From NCBI GenBank assembly GCA_907163375.1, contig CAJQUW010003601.1, positions 1 to 64,000 on the forward strand: a DNA stretch of 64,000 nt, in the 5' to 3' direction. Numbering within the stretch: the stretch's first letter is position 1; the number at the start of each line of letters is the position of its first letter. Under the pieces are notes generated by a model. The model did no database searches, was not told the DNA's origin, and saw only the letters and a program-made list of their open reading frames with translations. Positions 10,801 through 19,828 of the stretch are shown here, piece by piece. This stretch comes from Prostheceraeus crozeri (taxonomy: Eukaryota; Platyhelminthes; Polycladida; Euryleptidae). The position numbers were made by a program, and so were the translations under genes.

Positions 10801-11436
10801 CTAACTGTGAACCGAGAAAACTGTCATTGGTTCAGCGGAATTAGGTATGATATTTGTTCGAAATCGAAGTCGTTCCGGACATTCCTGGGTTAGATCAATA
10901 AATAGATAACCATGTGGTTTCTTTGTTACATCTTCATATATTTTTGAAAGTACTTTAGGTTGTTGAGGTAATATCTGTCTACTGAGATGATGTATCTGAC
11001 TGCTATCTCTTGGATTTTTAAATATTGCCAAATAATGTGTATTCAAACTTCTAGTTCTTTGCTCTTTCCCTCCATCGAAGATGTTTTGGGTGATGTAGAT
11101 AATAAAAGCTTCCCTATGATGTGCAGTTTGAATGAACATTTCAGTTACATCCTTTGAAGATTTGCTTTCTCGTAATAGATCATCTAATACTAGTAAGTCA
11201 CCTGCTTTGATATCCTCAGTTGATGGCAACCCTTGCTTCACCTCATAACCTTTCTGGCGAAGTGCAGAATGTAGTTGTGGTTGAAATATTCCATAATACC
11301 ATTTGACTCTCTTAATTTCCTTGTTAAACATTTCATTTCTATATTGTAGCAATTGATTTACAAATGTAGTTTTACCGGACTGACTTGGTCCAGCGACACA
11401 CATTGTGCGATCAGTGAATAGACGAAAATCTGTCAT
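10801..11436 (-). CDS. Polinton A32/FtsK-type packaging ATPase
   Basis: 211 residues, the usual compact size for Polinton ATPases. The Walker A motif GPSQSGKT lies at about residues 16-23 and Walker B LLVLDDL at about 80-86. An ITQNIFDGG motif at about 116 resembles the sensor region of A32-like ATPases. In PRD1/adenovirus-type viruses this enzyme pumps DNA into the empty capsid. It is followed after nine bases by the 226-residue conserved protein. It looks whole. Confidence 0.9.
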   Translation of the reverse strand: MTDFRLFTDRTMCVAGPSQSGKTTFVNQLLQYRNEMFNKEIKRVKWYYGIFQPQLHSALRQKGYEVKQGLPSTEDIKAGDLLVLDDLLRESKSSKDVTEMFIQTAHHREAFIIYITQNIFDGGKEQRTRSLNTHYLAIFKNPRDSSQIHHLSRQILPQQPKVLSKIYEDVTKKPHGYLFIDLTQECPERLRFRTNIIPNSAEPMTVFSVHS

Positions 11437-11518
11437 CTTATAATTCCATTAACATTAAACTCATCATCCCGCTAATTTTGCTTAGAACAACAAAACAGAC
11501 ACATGTTCCAGATCAAGT

Positions 11519-11524
11519 TTATTT
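11519..11524 (-). terminator. Poly(A) signal after the 244-residue Polinton gene
   Basis: A minus-strand AATAAA lies about 55 bases past the stop at 11578 and before the ATPase gene, suggesting a transcript end here. Confidence 0.35.
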
Positions 11525-11577
11525 ACATTCAGAATAGAAACTTTCAAGTTACATTTACAAATTAAAACATTTACAAA

Positions 11578-12312
11578 TTAAAACATTTGTGTTTCCTCAT
11601 CACAATTAGGATTATAGAAAGTTTTCAAGTCAGCATCTTGGCGCTTCAACTTCAATTTAGGATTCCCATCTTTAGATTTCCGACCTCGCTTTTTGCTCTC
11701 TTCCTTCCCATCACTTGAAGCAGTCTTATCAATGTTAATTAAACATTTATCAATTGGTAGTGGTTCATAGACTAGTTGAAGAACCTTCATTTGTAAAGAT
11801 GCGACTTTACCAGTCGAACCATGTGAGCCAATATAAAGTCCGGTAACGTGCACTAAGCCCATATAGCGGCCCCGTTTGAGATCCTCACATTCCATCGCGT
11901 TTGTAAAGAGATCGAATGCTTGAAAATGATCCGATAGTTTTAAAAACAGTGTATCGAATTCCGGCAATTCCTTATAACCAACTCCTTCCTCTAATGCCTT
12001 TCTCCAATGAGTGGGAGCACTTTCAGGCAGCTCAACACATTCTTTCGCGAAAGAGTCAATAGTTTTAAGAATCACCTGTTGCCATTTTGGAAAAGTCACT
12101 CGCATTTGTCTCATATTGCTATACCCTGATGTAGACATACCATTACTGTGGAAGAATGGAACTTGAAGATAAAAGCCATCATCACCATAATTCAAGGTTT
12201 GAAAGTAGAACGTATTTCCAATCCCTTGCACCTTTCGTGTCGGACGAAGCTTCAAGAGATCTTGCTCAAAAGCGTCACCTTCCTCTCTGATTGTATACAT
12301 TTTCTGAGTCAT
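11578..12312 (-). CDS. Polinton protein, possible nucleic-acid-binding, unknown family
   Basis: 244 residues. The first 180 residues look like a mixed beta fold: GNTFYFQTLNYGDDGFYLQV, PFFHSNGMSTSGYSNMR, VHVTGLYIGSHGSTGK, LQMKVLQLVYEPL. The tail is strongly basic (EESKKRGRKSKDG) and ends in PNCDEETQMF. The pattern of a compact beta domain plus basic tail recalls single-stranded DNA-binding proteins, but I recognise no family motif. It lies upstream of the ATPase with its own TATA-type promoter block and a downstream poly(A) signal, so it may be an independently controlled unit. It looks whole. Confidence 0.55.
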   Translation of the reverse strand: MTQKMYTIREEGDAFEQDLLKLRPTRKVQGIGNTFYFQTLNYGDDGFYLQVPFFHSNGMSTSGYSNMRQMRVTFPKWQQVILKTIDSFAKECVELPESAPTHWRKALEEGVGYKELPEFDTLFLKLSDHFQAFDLFTNAMECEDLKRGRYMGLVHVTGLYIGSHGSTGKVASLQMKVLQLVYEPLPIDKCLINIDKTASSDGKEESKKRGRKSKDGNPKLKLKRQDADLKTFYNPNCDEETQMF

Positions 12313-12391
12313 GTTTCAACAAGTACTAATTCGGAGCTTTCAACCAGCGCAAATGAATTGTCACTTGAAAGTGGTAAAATATCATTAAAGC

Positions 12392-12422
12392 GTCTTCCTT
12401 ATATACACCTATATATGACTCA
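12392..12422 (-). promoter_or_regulatory. TATA block and AP-1-like site before the 244-residue gene
   Basis: On the minus strand TATATAAGGAAGAC (12392-12405) lies about 80 bases before the start codon. A TGAGTCA heptamer lies further upstream (12416-12422). The same 14-base block and heptamer precede the gene at 12985-13608, which makes a shared promoter module likely. Confidence 0.6.
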
Positions 12423-12463
12423 TCAATCAAAGTGATGACGTGTCACTTTATGATTCGCTAACC

Positions 12464-12856
12464 TTATATTAACATTGCAGCAGTTGCTGCAATCCTTCCA
12501 AGTGGACTATTGATTACACCATTAATACTGTTTCCAATATCATTTAACATACTTAGAAACCCACCACCACCGCGCTGAATTAAGTTTCGCCTTTTCTTAT
12601 CACTACTCCTTGGATTTGAAAACTTTTTAATGCTATTCAAAGAGCCAGCATTCAATAGAGGCTTGTAAATAGGTAGACATTTGTGTATTGCAAAAGCTAA
12701 ATCACGAATGAAATCATCACTTGAATTTTGAATCAATTTACACTTCTTCTTATTATCATGTATCCTGTTTAACTTTCGCAACGCCTTTTTAAACTGACTT
12801 GAAGGTTTGAAGGACCGTTTCGATTGACGAGAAGATGCCTTCCGTTTTACAGACAT
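12464..12856 (-). CDS. Polinton small basic protein with RGGGG motif and hydrophobic tail
   Basis: 130 residues. A basic N-terminus (KRKASSRQSKRSFK) leads into a helical domain with SSDDFIRDLAFAIHKCL and a positively charged segment (NPRSSDKKRRNLIQ). The RGGGGFLSML motif follows, and the end is hydrophobic (GRIAATAAMLI). This matches a recurrent Polinton/adintovirus protein family whose members end in a QKGG-hydrophobic tail. LIQRGG fits the adenain cleavage pattern and recalls adenovirus core or pVI-type precursors; cleavage and membrane action are inferences. It looks whole. Confidence 0.6.
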   Translation of the reverse strand: MSVKRKASSRQSKRSFKPSSQFKKALRKLNRIHDNKKKCKLIQNSSDDFIRDLAFAIHKCLPIYKPLLNAGSLNSIKKFSNPRSSDKKRRNLIQRGGGGFLSMLNDIGNSINGVINSPLGRIAATAAMLI

Positions 12857-12984
12857 TTTTATTCTAATATGGAAATAGATAATACAATTACAATTTTTGC
12901 TTAGTACTTACAACATTATACACAAAAGTTTACAAGCATTCACACAGAGTTTGTTGCTGGTACGTATAAAATTACATAAAACAC

Positions 12985-13608
12985 TTAGCAAGTTGTAGAG
13001 GGAAACTGATATACACTCACATCGGCTAGAGTCTCATTTGTAGCAGTTATGAGCTGCTCAATGTCTTTCATTAGATGTTTTGAAATAGGACAGCACATAC
13101 AGCAAGGCTTTAAATGGAAAGTCTTTAAAATATTGGCATAGTATGCCCGCAAACTGATCACCTCAGAATGTCCTTGAGCAGCCACATTGATGCTTACTGA
13201 TGGCGGTCCACTGAACAAGTCCAGTTTGCACTTCTCACCCTTCTCGTCATAGTAGCTGGAGGTGATAATGTCATGGAGACATGTGTTGAGTTTCCGTTGG
13301 ATACTGCTGCACCAACAGCGAGAGTATTCCGGTACAATCTCCGTTTGAGATAGTGGGCGAAATACTTCATTGAGCCAGAATCTTGCAACTCGTGTAAGAG
13401 CGTTGTTCACGACTCTCATCAACATTCTCTGCACCACAACGTCCTCTCCGCAGCGGAAATACTTCACTATTTCCTCCATCAGATCCACCAAATCCGCTTT
13501 ATAGCCAGTTATATTCACGGCAGAATAAAATATATTGCCCGTGAAGAGTTGACTTCGGTAAATTATTGAAATGGGAATGTTGGTAGTGAACGACATGCTG
13601 ATTGACAT
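12985..13608 (-). CDS. Polinton accessory protein, unknown, Cys-rich
   Basis: 207 residues, not recognised. The middle is helical (LVDLMEEIVKYF, VVQRMLMRVVNNALTRVARF). Cysteines cluster at SRCWCSS (about 102-107) and KPCCMCCPISKH (about 168-177), which could bind metal or form disulphides. There is no signal peptide or clear membrane segment. It shares an identical TATA block and AP-1-like site with the 244-residue gene and lies next to the UBA-RING gene, in the part of the element where lineage-specific host-interaction genes would be expected; that role is inference only. It looks whole. Confidence 0.5.
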   Translation of the reverse strand: MSISMSFTTNIPISIIYRSQLFTGNIFYSAVNITGYKADLVDLMEEIVKYFRCGEDVVVQRMLMRVVNNALTRVARFWLNEVFRPLSQTEIVPEYSRCWCSSIQRKLNTCLHDIITSSYYDEKGEKCKLDLFSGPPSVSINVAAQGHSEVISLRAYYANILKTFHLKPCCMCCPISKHLMKDIEQLITATNETLADVSVYQFPSTTC

Positions 13609-13649
13609 TGTATTAGCCTCAAATTATGCTTGAAATAGAACGGTACAAT

Positions 13650-13718
13650 GTCTTCCTTATATAGAAAAGTCACACAAAGACACAATAGTGACCAATCACA
13701 GACCTGCATGATGACTCA
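13650..13718 (-). promoter_or_regulatory. TATA block and AP-1-like site before the 207-residue gene
   Basis: The minus-strand block TATATAAGGAAGAC (13650-13663) lies about 42 bases before the start codon at 13608. It is identical over 14 bases to the block at 12392-12405. TGAGTCA lies at 13712-13718, and GATGAGTCA is shared with the other promoter. A minus-strand ATTGG (CCAAT box on plus) lies between them. Confidence 0.6.
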
Positions 13719-14231
13719 TCATGAACGATATACAGTGACTGTTGAAGATATTTCTTCATCGCAAAGGGGACAAGATGAAGTTTCAAAGGGTACATAACAT
13801 GTAGAACACATAACGCTATGAGAACATGGCAAAAAGAGAAGGGATCGTTCCTGTTTAAAACATTTAACGCAGTTCCGTTCACATAATAATTTAAATGTCT
13901 CTTGTTCTAATTTCCTTCTGAAGTCACTTTTATTGGGAGAACTTTTTATTAAAACACTGTCAGATGTCTCCTTCTTTCCATATCGCTCCAATTTGATCCT
14001 CCTAATTTCACTATCATTGCAGTGTAGCATGGAGAAATCCTCTATCCACCTACGATCCAAATTGTGATTCATAGCATGCTCATCTAGATCCATTAGTCGA
14101 TCAACTAAATCACCAGCGTTGATATTTTCACTGAGATTTGTTACAGTTTCTATGGCTTTGAACGAATATCCAAGGTCTCTTGCGACAACCCACGACGTTG
14201 GGATACTAGTCATCATTATGTATGTCATCAA
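13719..14231 (-). CDS. UBA-RING protein resembling the C-terminal half of IAPs
   Basis: 170 residues. Residues about 13-50 (WVVARDLGYSFKAIETV, then LVDRLMDLDEH) resemble the UBA domain of IAP proteins (compare XIAP MGFSFKDIKKIM and LVADLVNA). The end is a C3HC4 RING: CVKCF, FLPCSHSVMCSTC, SCPLC. The closing VTVYRS parallels VRTFLS, the RING tail that IAPs use to dimerise. No BIR domain is present, so caspase binding is not expected; ubiquitin ligase activity is the likely function. Such a gene is not part of the core Polinton set and was probably taken from a host IAP. A TATAAATA lies about 20 bases upstream. It looks whole. Confidence 0.8.
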   Translation of the reverse strand: MMTYIMMTSIPTSWVVARDLGYSFKAIETVTNLSENINAGDLVDRLMDLDEHAMNHNLDRRWIEDFSMLHCNDSEIRRIKLERYGKKETSDSVLIKSSPNKSDFRRKLEQETFKLLCERNCVKCFKQERSLLFLPCSHSVMCSTCYVPFETSSCPLCDEEISSTVTVYRS

Positions 14232-14289
14232 AAAACTATCTCATATTTATAGCATAGTTTGTCTACGTAAAAGGAAAATCAATGTGTCA

Positions 14290-14660
14290 TCTTGATTACA
14301 ATGGTTGCAATAGTCACAATAGTCGCAATTGAGCAAACCCATTCAAAATCAAACAACGGACGTCTATCGGTACGTACCCAAGTGCTCAGAACCAAACCAC
14401 ACAAGTTCGATCATAGACGTTCCGAAACACAGTGTACCAAACACATGTACCTATCCAATAAAACAGATCTCATACAAGTTCCTATTGATAACACTGAATT
14501 ATACATGTACCTATCCATGTGCCTATCGATAACTAAAGTATACATGTACCTATCCATGTACCTATCCATGTTCCTATTGATAACACTAAACTTTACATGT
14601 ACCTATCCATGTACCTATTGATAACACTAAACTTTACATGTACCTATCCATGTACCTATC
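14290..14660. repeat. Tandem repeats at the right side of the Polinton
   Basis: Repeats built on ACATGTACCTATCC and TTGATAACACTAAACTTT recur from about 14435 to 14660 with unit changes. The upstream bases (14300-14340) contain shorter repeats of TTGCAATAGTCACAATAG. Subterminal tandem repeats are common in Polinton ends, so this is probably the remains of the terminal region before the LINE junction. The apparent reading frames here come from the repeats. Confidence 0.65.
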
Positions 14661-14671
14661 CGTGGCAAGTA

Positions 14672-15800
14672 GGGCACAGTTTTCACTACTCATGCTCTTG
14701 AATTGATTTTTCAAAGGCCTTCGATACCATCAGTCACAAAGTATTGCTTCAGAAATTAAGACTTCTTCAGTTCCTTATACGTTTTGTTGAGTTTATGTCT
14801 CTTTACTTAAGTAATCGTTATCAAAGGGTCAAATTTGGATCAATTGTTAGCTCAGAGTTGCAGGTGCTTAGCGGAGCTCCTCAAGGTTCCCTTTTGGGCC
14901 CGTTTTTGTTCATTTTGTATTGTTACGACATAATGTCCCTGTCTCATAACACATCATTAATCATGTATGCTGATGACGTGTCTCAAGTGTGTCCAATTTT
15001 TAAATCTGATGTACCTGGATCTATCGAAATGATTACATCTGAATTTTATACTATAAATGACTGGGCAGAAAAGAATTATCTGAAATTAAATTTGTCAAAA
15101 ACAAAATGTGTTTGTATAAGAAAGAAAAACTTTGAGATGTATTTTCCTTTTGAAATTGTCAGCGAATGCAAATTGCTTGGTGTTGTGTGGAATGAAACTT
15201 TAAAATGGGATTCCCATTTCAGTTTATTGCTAGAAAGATGCTCAAAACGTCTATATTTGTTGAAAATCTTGAAGGATGTTCTACAACATGACGAATTGTG
15301 GTTGACTTTCCACATGTTAATAGAAAATTTAATCATGTATTGTACTTAGTTATTTGGTGTTTTCAGTTATGAAATTAATCATATTATCAACAGTTTGTAT
15401 AAACGAGGAAGGCGACTGATTTGCCCTGCACAATGTTCTTGTGGCTATAACATGACAAGATTTCATGCAATTAGACTGGTGGCTTTTAAAAGCTTCTACA
15501 ACAAGTGCTTGCACCCCGGATATCCGTTGTGTTACATTATTCCTAAATCTATACGAAAACATGTGTTGGTCCCAATGTGCACTACTAATCGCCGTCAAAA
15601 TAGCTTCGTCGTTTTAAGCTCTCTGGTCATTAATGGTCTCTCTGACCTTACTTGCAAATAATTGTTTTTTCATAATTGTCTCTGTAATTTTTGATTTTCA
15701 TTACGACAAATATATACTCTTTCTTTTTCTCTTCTCATAAAGACGTAGTCGAAAGCTCTTCAATATATTTTGTTATTGACCTTGTCTTCGTTTTATAAAT
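14672..15800 (+). mobile_element. 5'-truncated CR1-like LINE, reverse transcriptase C-terminal half
   Basis: The sequence opens in the RT domain with FSKAFDTISHKVL at about 14703, then FGSIVSSELQVLSGAPQGSL, the active-site YADD (near 14964) and the thumb-region RKKNFEMYFPFEI, WNETLKWDSH, RLYLLKIL. Frame changes follow near 15350, after which the C-terminal CLHPGYPLCYIIPKSIR is still readable to about 15660. An AT-rich 3' end reaches about 15800. The motifs are close to those of the LINE at 53.7-57.8 kb, so it is probably a relative of the same clade. It abuts the Polinton tandem repeats directly. Confidence 0.8.
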
Positions 15801-15829
15801 TGAGCAGTTAGGTCAATGGTGAACCGAAT

Positions 15830-18800
15830 TTATTGTTATATGTACATACATACTATCTACATATGTACATAGATCAAACAGGACAGCAGCCCCAGGATTA
15901 TCGATATTCATCAGACATCTCAGTTGACATTGAAAGGAAAGGATAATTCCAACAGACGCGGAAATGGTAATGGCTACACATTGGAAAGAGGATTCAACAC
16001 TTTCTCGCACCATTAATATCGTGGCCTATAATTGTGAAGGTGTAGAATCATCGGCTTCATATGTGTTGCAGTTACTTGAGTTTGCGGATATTTTATGTTT
16101 GAGTGAGACTTGGTTATCTCAGGCAGAGGAATATATTCTTTCAAGTCTTCTGTCTGCTGAGGATGTTCTTTGTTTTCAATCCTTCGCTATGCAAGTTCCG
16201 CCTGGTTTTGGAGAAGGTCGACGTCACGGTGGGGTTGCTATAGCATGTCATCGTCGGTCTGGTTTTCGATTTCAGTCAATTGACACTAATAGCGACAGTC
16301 TCTGTGCAGTGATGGTACATGATTCTGATGAACCAAAGCTCTACGTCATCGGCGTTTATCTTCCGTATTAGTCCGGCAGCCAGAGCGAGTTTCTGCAGGG
16401 AACGAGGCCGAAAGTGAGACTTTCACAGAATGATGTACACCCTATGCCTTCTACGAATCGGCACGTCTGCCGAGTTCTAGTGAGTTCCTCTTCTTGTCAG
16501 ACAAGATCAAAGAAAAACACATGCAAATCCAATAGGACACAGATTGCAGCTTTTGGCTAAAATGAAATTTTGTATGTTTTTTCTGATTAAACGAAAAGTA
16601 CTAAGCCGAGAGTTATAATTTTTGACATGGAATGTCTTCAGGTCATTTCCCATGATATGCATGTGATATTATCATGCTTCTGATCAGCAATGTATGTGAG
16701 AATATGGTTTAATGTGGATAAAGTTGCTCAAAATGTTTGTGTTTGACGACATTAGGAGGCTCGCCAAATCTTGATGTGTTTAGCTTTATAGACAGGGGTG
16801 TATGAACATGAAAGGAAATGACCTGAACACATTCCATGCCAAAAATTATGACTCTGGGCTTAGTACTCTCCTGTTGATAAGCGAAAACATAAAAAATTTC
16901 ATTTTAGCCAGAAACTGCAATCTACGTCCCATTGGATTTACATGTGTTTTTCTTTGATCCTATGTGACAAGAAGAGGAACTCACTAGAACTCGGCAGACG
17001 TGCCGATTCGAAGTAGGCATAGGGTGCACATCATTCTGTGAAAGTCTCACTTTCGGCCTCGTTCCCTGCAGAAACTCGTTCTGGCTGCCGGACTATATTG
17101 GGATAGTAAAGGTCTAAACTTGCCGCTATATATAACCACACTGCAGCAACTGGATTCAATTTTAATGTCCTTGAGATCTGCTGCTCCAGTCGTTGTTGCT
17201 GGTGATTTTAATTGTGCACTCCCTCGATTACCTGCAGAATCACGGAATGTGGACTGGGACAAATTACGTGCTTTACTCCACTTAGCCGACTGATGCAAAC
17301 ACTGATAGATGACCATGATCTCCTTGTCGCAGAATACCTTTTTAATCAGAGGAGTTCTTATACTTATAATCGTGGTGGGAATGCTTCTCATATTGACCAC
17401 ATTTTAGTGCCTCGTTGTCTTTCGGATTCACTGGTTGACTGTTCAATTCTATTACCGGATTCTGAAAATCTCTCGCCTCACCTACGTACCTATTCGTTGT
17501 TGCATTTCTTTTCGTTCTCAAATTGTACCTAAAAAAGCTACATCAGCTCCAAGAACAAAGAAGTATGTACTTGACTGGAGATGCACTGACAGGAATGAAC
17601 ATTATCGCCTGCTACTAGCATCTCGTCCTAAGTGCAATTCGGTAGATGATTATGATGGAGTGATCACCGAAGCTGTTCATCATACAGCAGAAGAGGCTGG
17701 ATTGCTGAAAGAGTGTTGTCCTGCAAAACCTTTGTGGACTCCTGATATCACACAATCAAAAGACAGCGCAAAATTCTGGCACAAATTGTGGTTATCATCT
17801 GGTCAGCCTCATACTTCGGCTGTTTACGGTTGCTATCGAGAAGCTGTGTCTACTTACCGAAAAGCACGCATAGCTGCATCTCGTTCAGTTCCCTATCAAG
17901 AGGCTTATATGTTGAATATGCTGCATATTAGGGGCAAACTCAGACCATTCTGGGCCAAAGTGGAGCGTGCAAGACGTTGTGGAGTGCATAGTCAAACGTC
18001 ATGCACGGCTAACGATTTTGCTTCCTGTCATGAGGACTCTACCGCTAATCTACAGTTAACGAGCCAACAATGATCGATTTCGGATGAGGTTGACAAACGT
18101 GTCCATATTCTATCTTCCAAACTGGAAAAGTCTCGTCACATAACAAAAGACATGGTTAGTGATTTAATACGACGACTTAAACGTGGAAAGGCACATGGAC
18201 CTGATGGTGTGACAGTCGAACATTTTCATTTTGGAATCTCACCGGTGCTTCTGAATGTATTATCACATCTGCTCACGAAATGCCTAAATGATGGCTTGGT
18301 TCCTAGAGCATTCACCTATTGTACAGTTGTCTCCATTCTCAAACGTTCTGGTCTAGATCCTGATATGATTGAAAATTACAGGCCGATCTCTCTGACAACA
18401 ACTGCCAGCAAACTGTTTGAGTTGATACTGAAAGATGATCTTGACTCACTTTTTCAGCCTCATGAACTACAATTTGGATTCATCGCTCATCGTAGTACCA
18501 GCCAAGCCTCGTTGTTGGTTAATGAAACAATACAGTGGTATACGAAGCGAGAACCCCCTGTCTTTGTTGCAAATTTAGACGCTCGTCAGTGGTTTCCGTC
18601 AATGTGGCATGCAGGTCTCTTTCGACAATTAGAGAAGTATCTCTCTCCCGAGTGCTGGATCCTACCGTATGGTCTCATGGTATGAGTGCCGTATGGTCTC
18701 ATACGTCTCATTTGGTGGTAAACAATCGAATGAGTATATGGTACGTAGAGGAACAAGACAAGGAGCCATACTCTCACCACATCTGGCAAATGTTCTTTTG

Positions 18801-19828
18801 AAACCACTGCTTGACCAACTAGACAACAGCAATCTCTGAGCTTCTCTGCTTGGATGCCATGTACCAGCAGTTTGTTATGCTGGTGACTTACTCTTGATTT
18901 CAACGAATCAATTACATCTTCGACAGCTGCTGGCCATAGTAGAAGATTTTGCTTCTGTTTGGCGTCTAAGTTTCACTCATCCAAATCCGAAAAAGACGAA
19001 GAGTCATTGTATTGTTTTCGGTGAACAACTTAGCACAGACTCCTAAGTGGGTTTTGAATGATCAACAACTTCGGGTAGCTTCATCCTCTAATCACTTGGG
19101 AATATTGATGGATTCGCATTGTCGAGGAAAGCCGCATGTAGACAATCGGATAACACGTGCTCGTGGTGCTTTCTATGGTTTATCACCGGTCGGTATGTTT
19201 AGCCAGACTCTGGATCCTCATCAAAAGGCTTTCTTATGGAATACAGTAGTTCTGCCGAGTCTTACGTTTGATGTGATGTTGCACCTCTCTTGGTGACCGA
19301 CATTGACCGATTAGAGGCATGTCAAGCATCAAGTAAAAAAGACAGCCCTGCGATTACCAAGAACAGCAAGACATTCCGCTCTTCTGAACGCACTTAATAT
19401 CCCGCCAGTTTCAGAGGTACTTCGCAAGAAAATTCTGCGCACTTGGTCGAACTGCTTTGGCACATACACTCGGCTTCGACAGGCAATGATTAATGGTCTT
19501 GCTTTGTGGTGTATCTCACATGGACTGTTGGGGGGGATCGTTTTTGTTCTTGGTTGCAGACGTTTGTGGTGGCCATGCGGGTGTCATAATGGATGTGGCT
19601 AAAGGTAAGATAAGTAAAGATTGTATCTCAGCCCCTTTATGCAGTAATGGCATCGTTGACAGCATTCGGACGGCCCTGGCATTCTCAGAGCCTCATAGAT
19701 CTGCCATTTTGCTTCTTTTGTGCCGAAGCTTTTAACTTTTATATGACTTAGAATTACTAATTGTTATGTGCCCATGTACGATTTAAGTGTATTGTTGTCT
19801 TAATTGGCGCAGAATAAAATGAAATGAA
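15830..19828 (+). mobile_element. Decayed AP-endonuclease LINE split by a fold-back element
   Basis: The endonuclease begins at about 15964 (NIVAYNCEG, CLSETWLSQ, GGVAIACHRR, VIGVYLPY) and continues after the inserted 728-bp element with VVVAGDFNCALP and HIDHILVP. The RT follows from about 18150 (LKRGKAHGPDGVTVEHF, NYRPISLTTTASKLFE, LQFGFIAHRSTSQASL), then a frame change, and the late part SNHLGILMDSH at about 19090. Several frameshifts and stops are present (for example near 17420-17500, 18070, 18680, 18840 and 19300), and the FADD box is not readable. The 3' end near 19800 has an AATGAAATGAAATA tail. The clade is uncertain (CR1/I/Jockey-type). Confidence 0.8.
16368..17095. mobile_element. 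728-bp fold-back element, copy 1, 2-bp TSD (TA)
   Basis: The two ends are inverted copies: TTAGTCCGGCAGCCAGAGCG at left and the complement of TAGTCCGGCAGCCAGAACGA at right. The inverted similarity runs for about 300 bases per arm, leaving only about 130 bases in the middle. TA at 16366-16367 is repeated at 17096-17097. Removing the element plus one TA restores the LINE endonuclease frame (VYLPY then WDSKG). No coding capacity is seen. A second copy at 32459-33184 has the same ends. The 2-bp target duplications (TA here, GA there) exclude strict Tc1/mariner targeting; the superfamily is unassigned. Confidence 0.88.

Larger units (their letters stand above)
1..14660. mobile_element. Polinton/Maverick virus-like element, left end outside window
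   Basis: The region carries the full set of Polinton hallmarks: protein-primed DNA polymerase B, adenain-like protease, double-jelly-roll major capsid protein, penton-like minor capsid protein, A32/FtsK-type packaging ATPase and an integrase with chromodomain. Polymerase and TBP-like region run rightward; all other genes run leftward, so the two sets converge near 4.8-4.96 kb. The integrase sits internally rather than next to a terminus, with about 4.3 kb of further genes to its right. The right side ends in a tandem-repeat patch that abuts a LINE at about 14.67 kb; the left side leaves the window, so terminal inverted repeats cannot be compared. It is a fossil with about two or three breaks, but most parts still read as full-length frames, so it is probably not very old. 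Confidence 0.95.

Noticed and set aside
14292-14660. Repeat array that might be taken for a CRISPR or a coding frame
   Set aside because: Unit lengths vary, spacers are not unique, and the open frames here simply read the ACATGTACCTATCC repeats. The context is a eukaryotic Polinton terminus.
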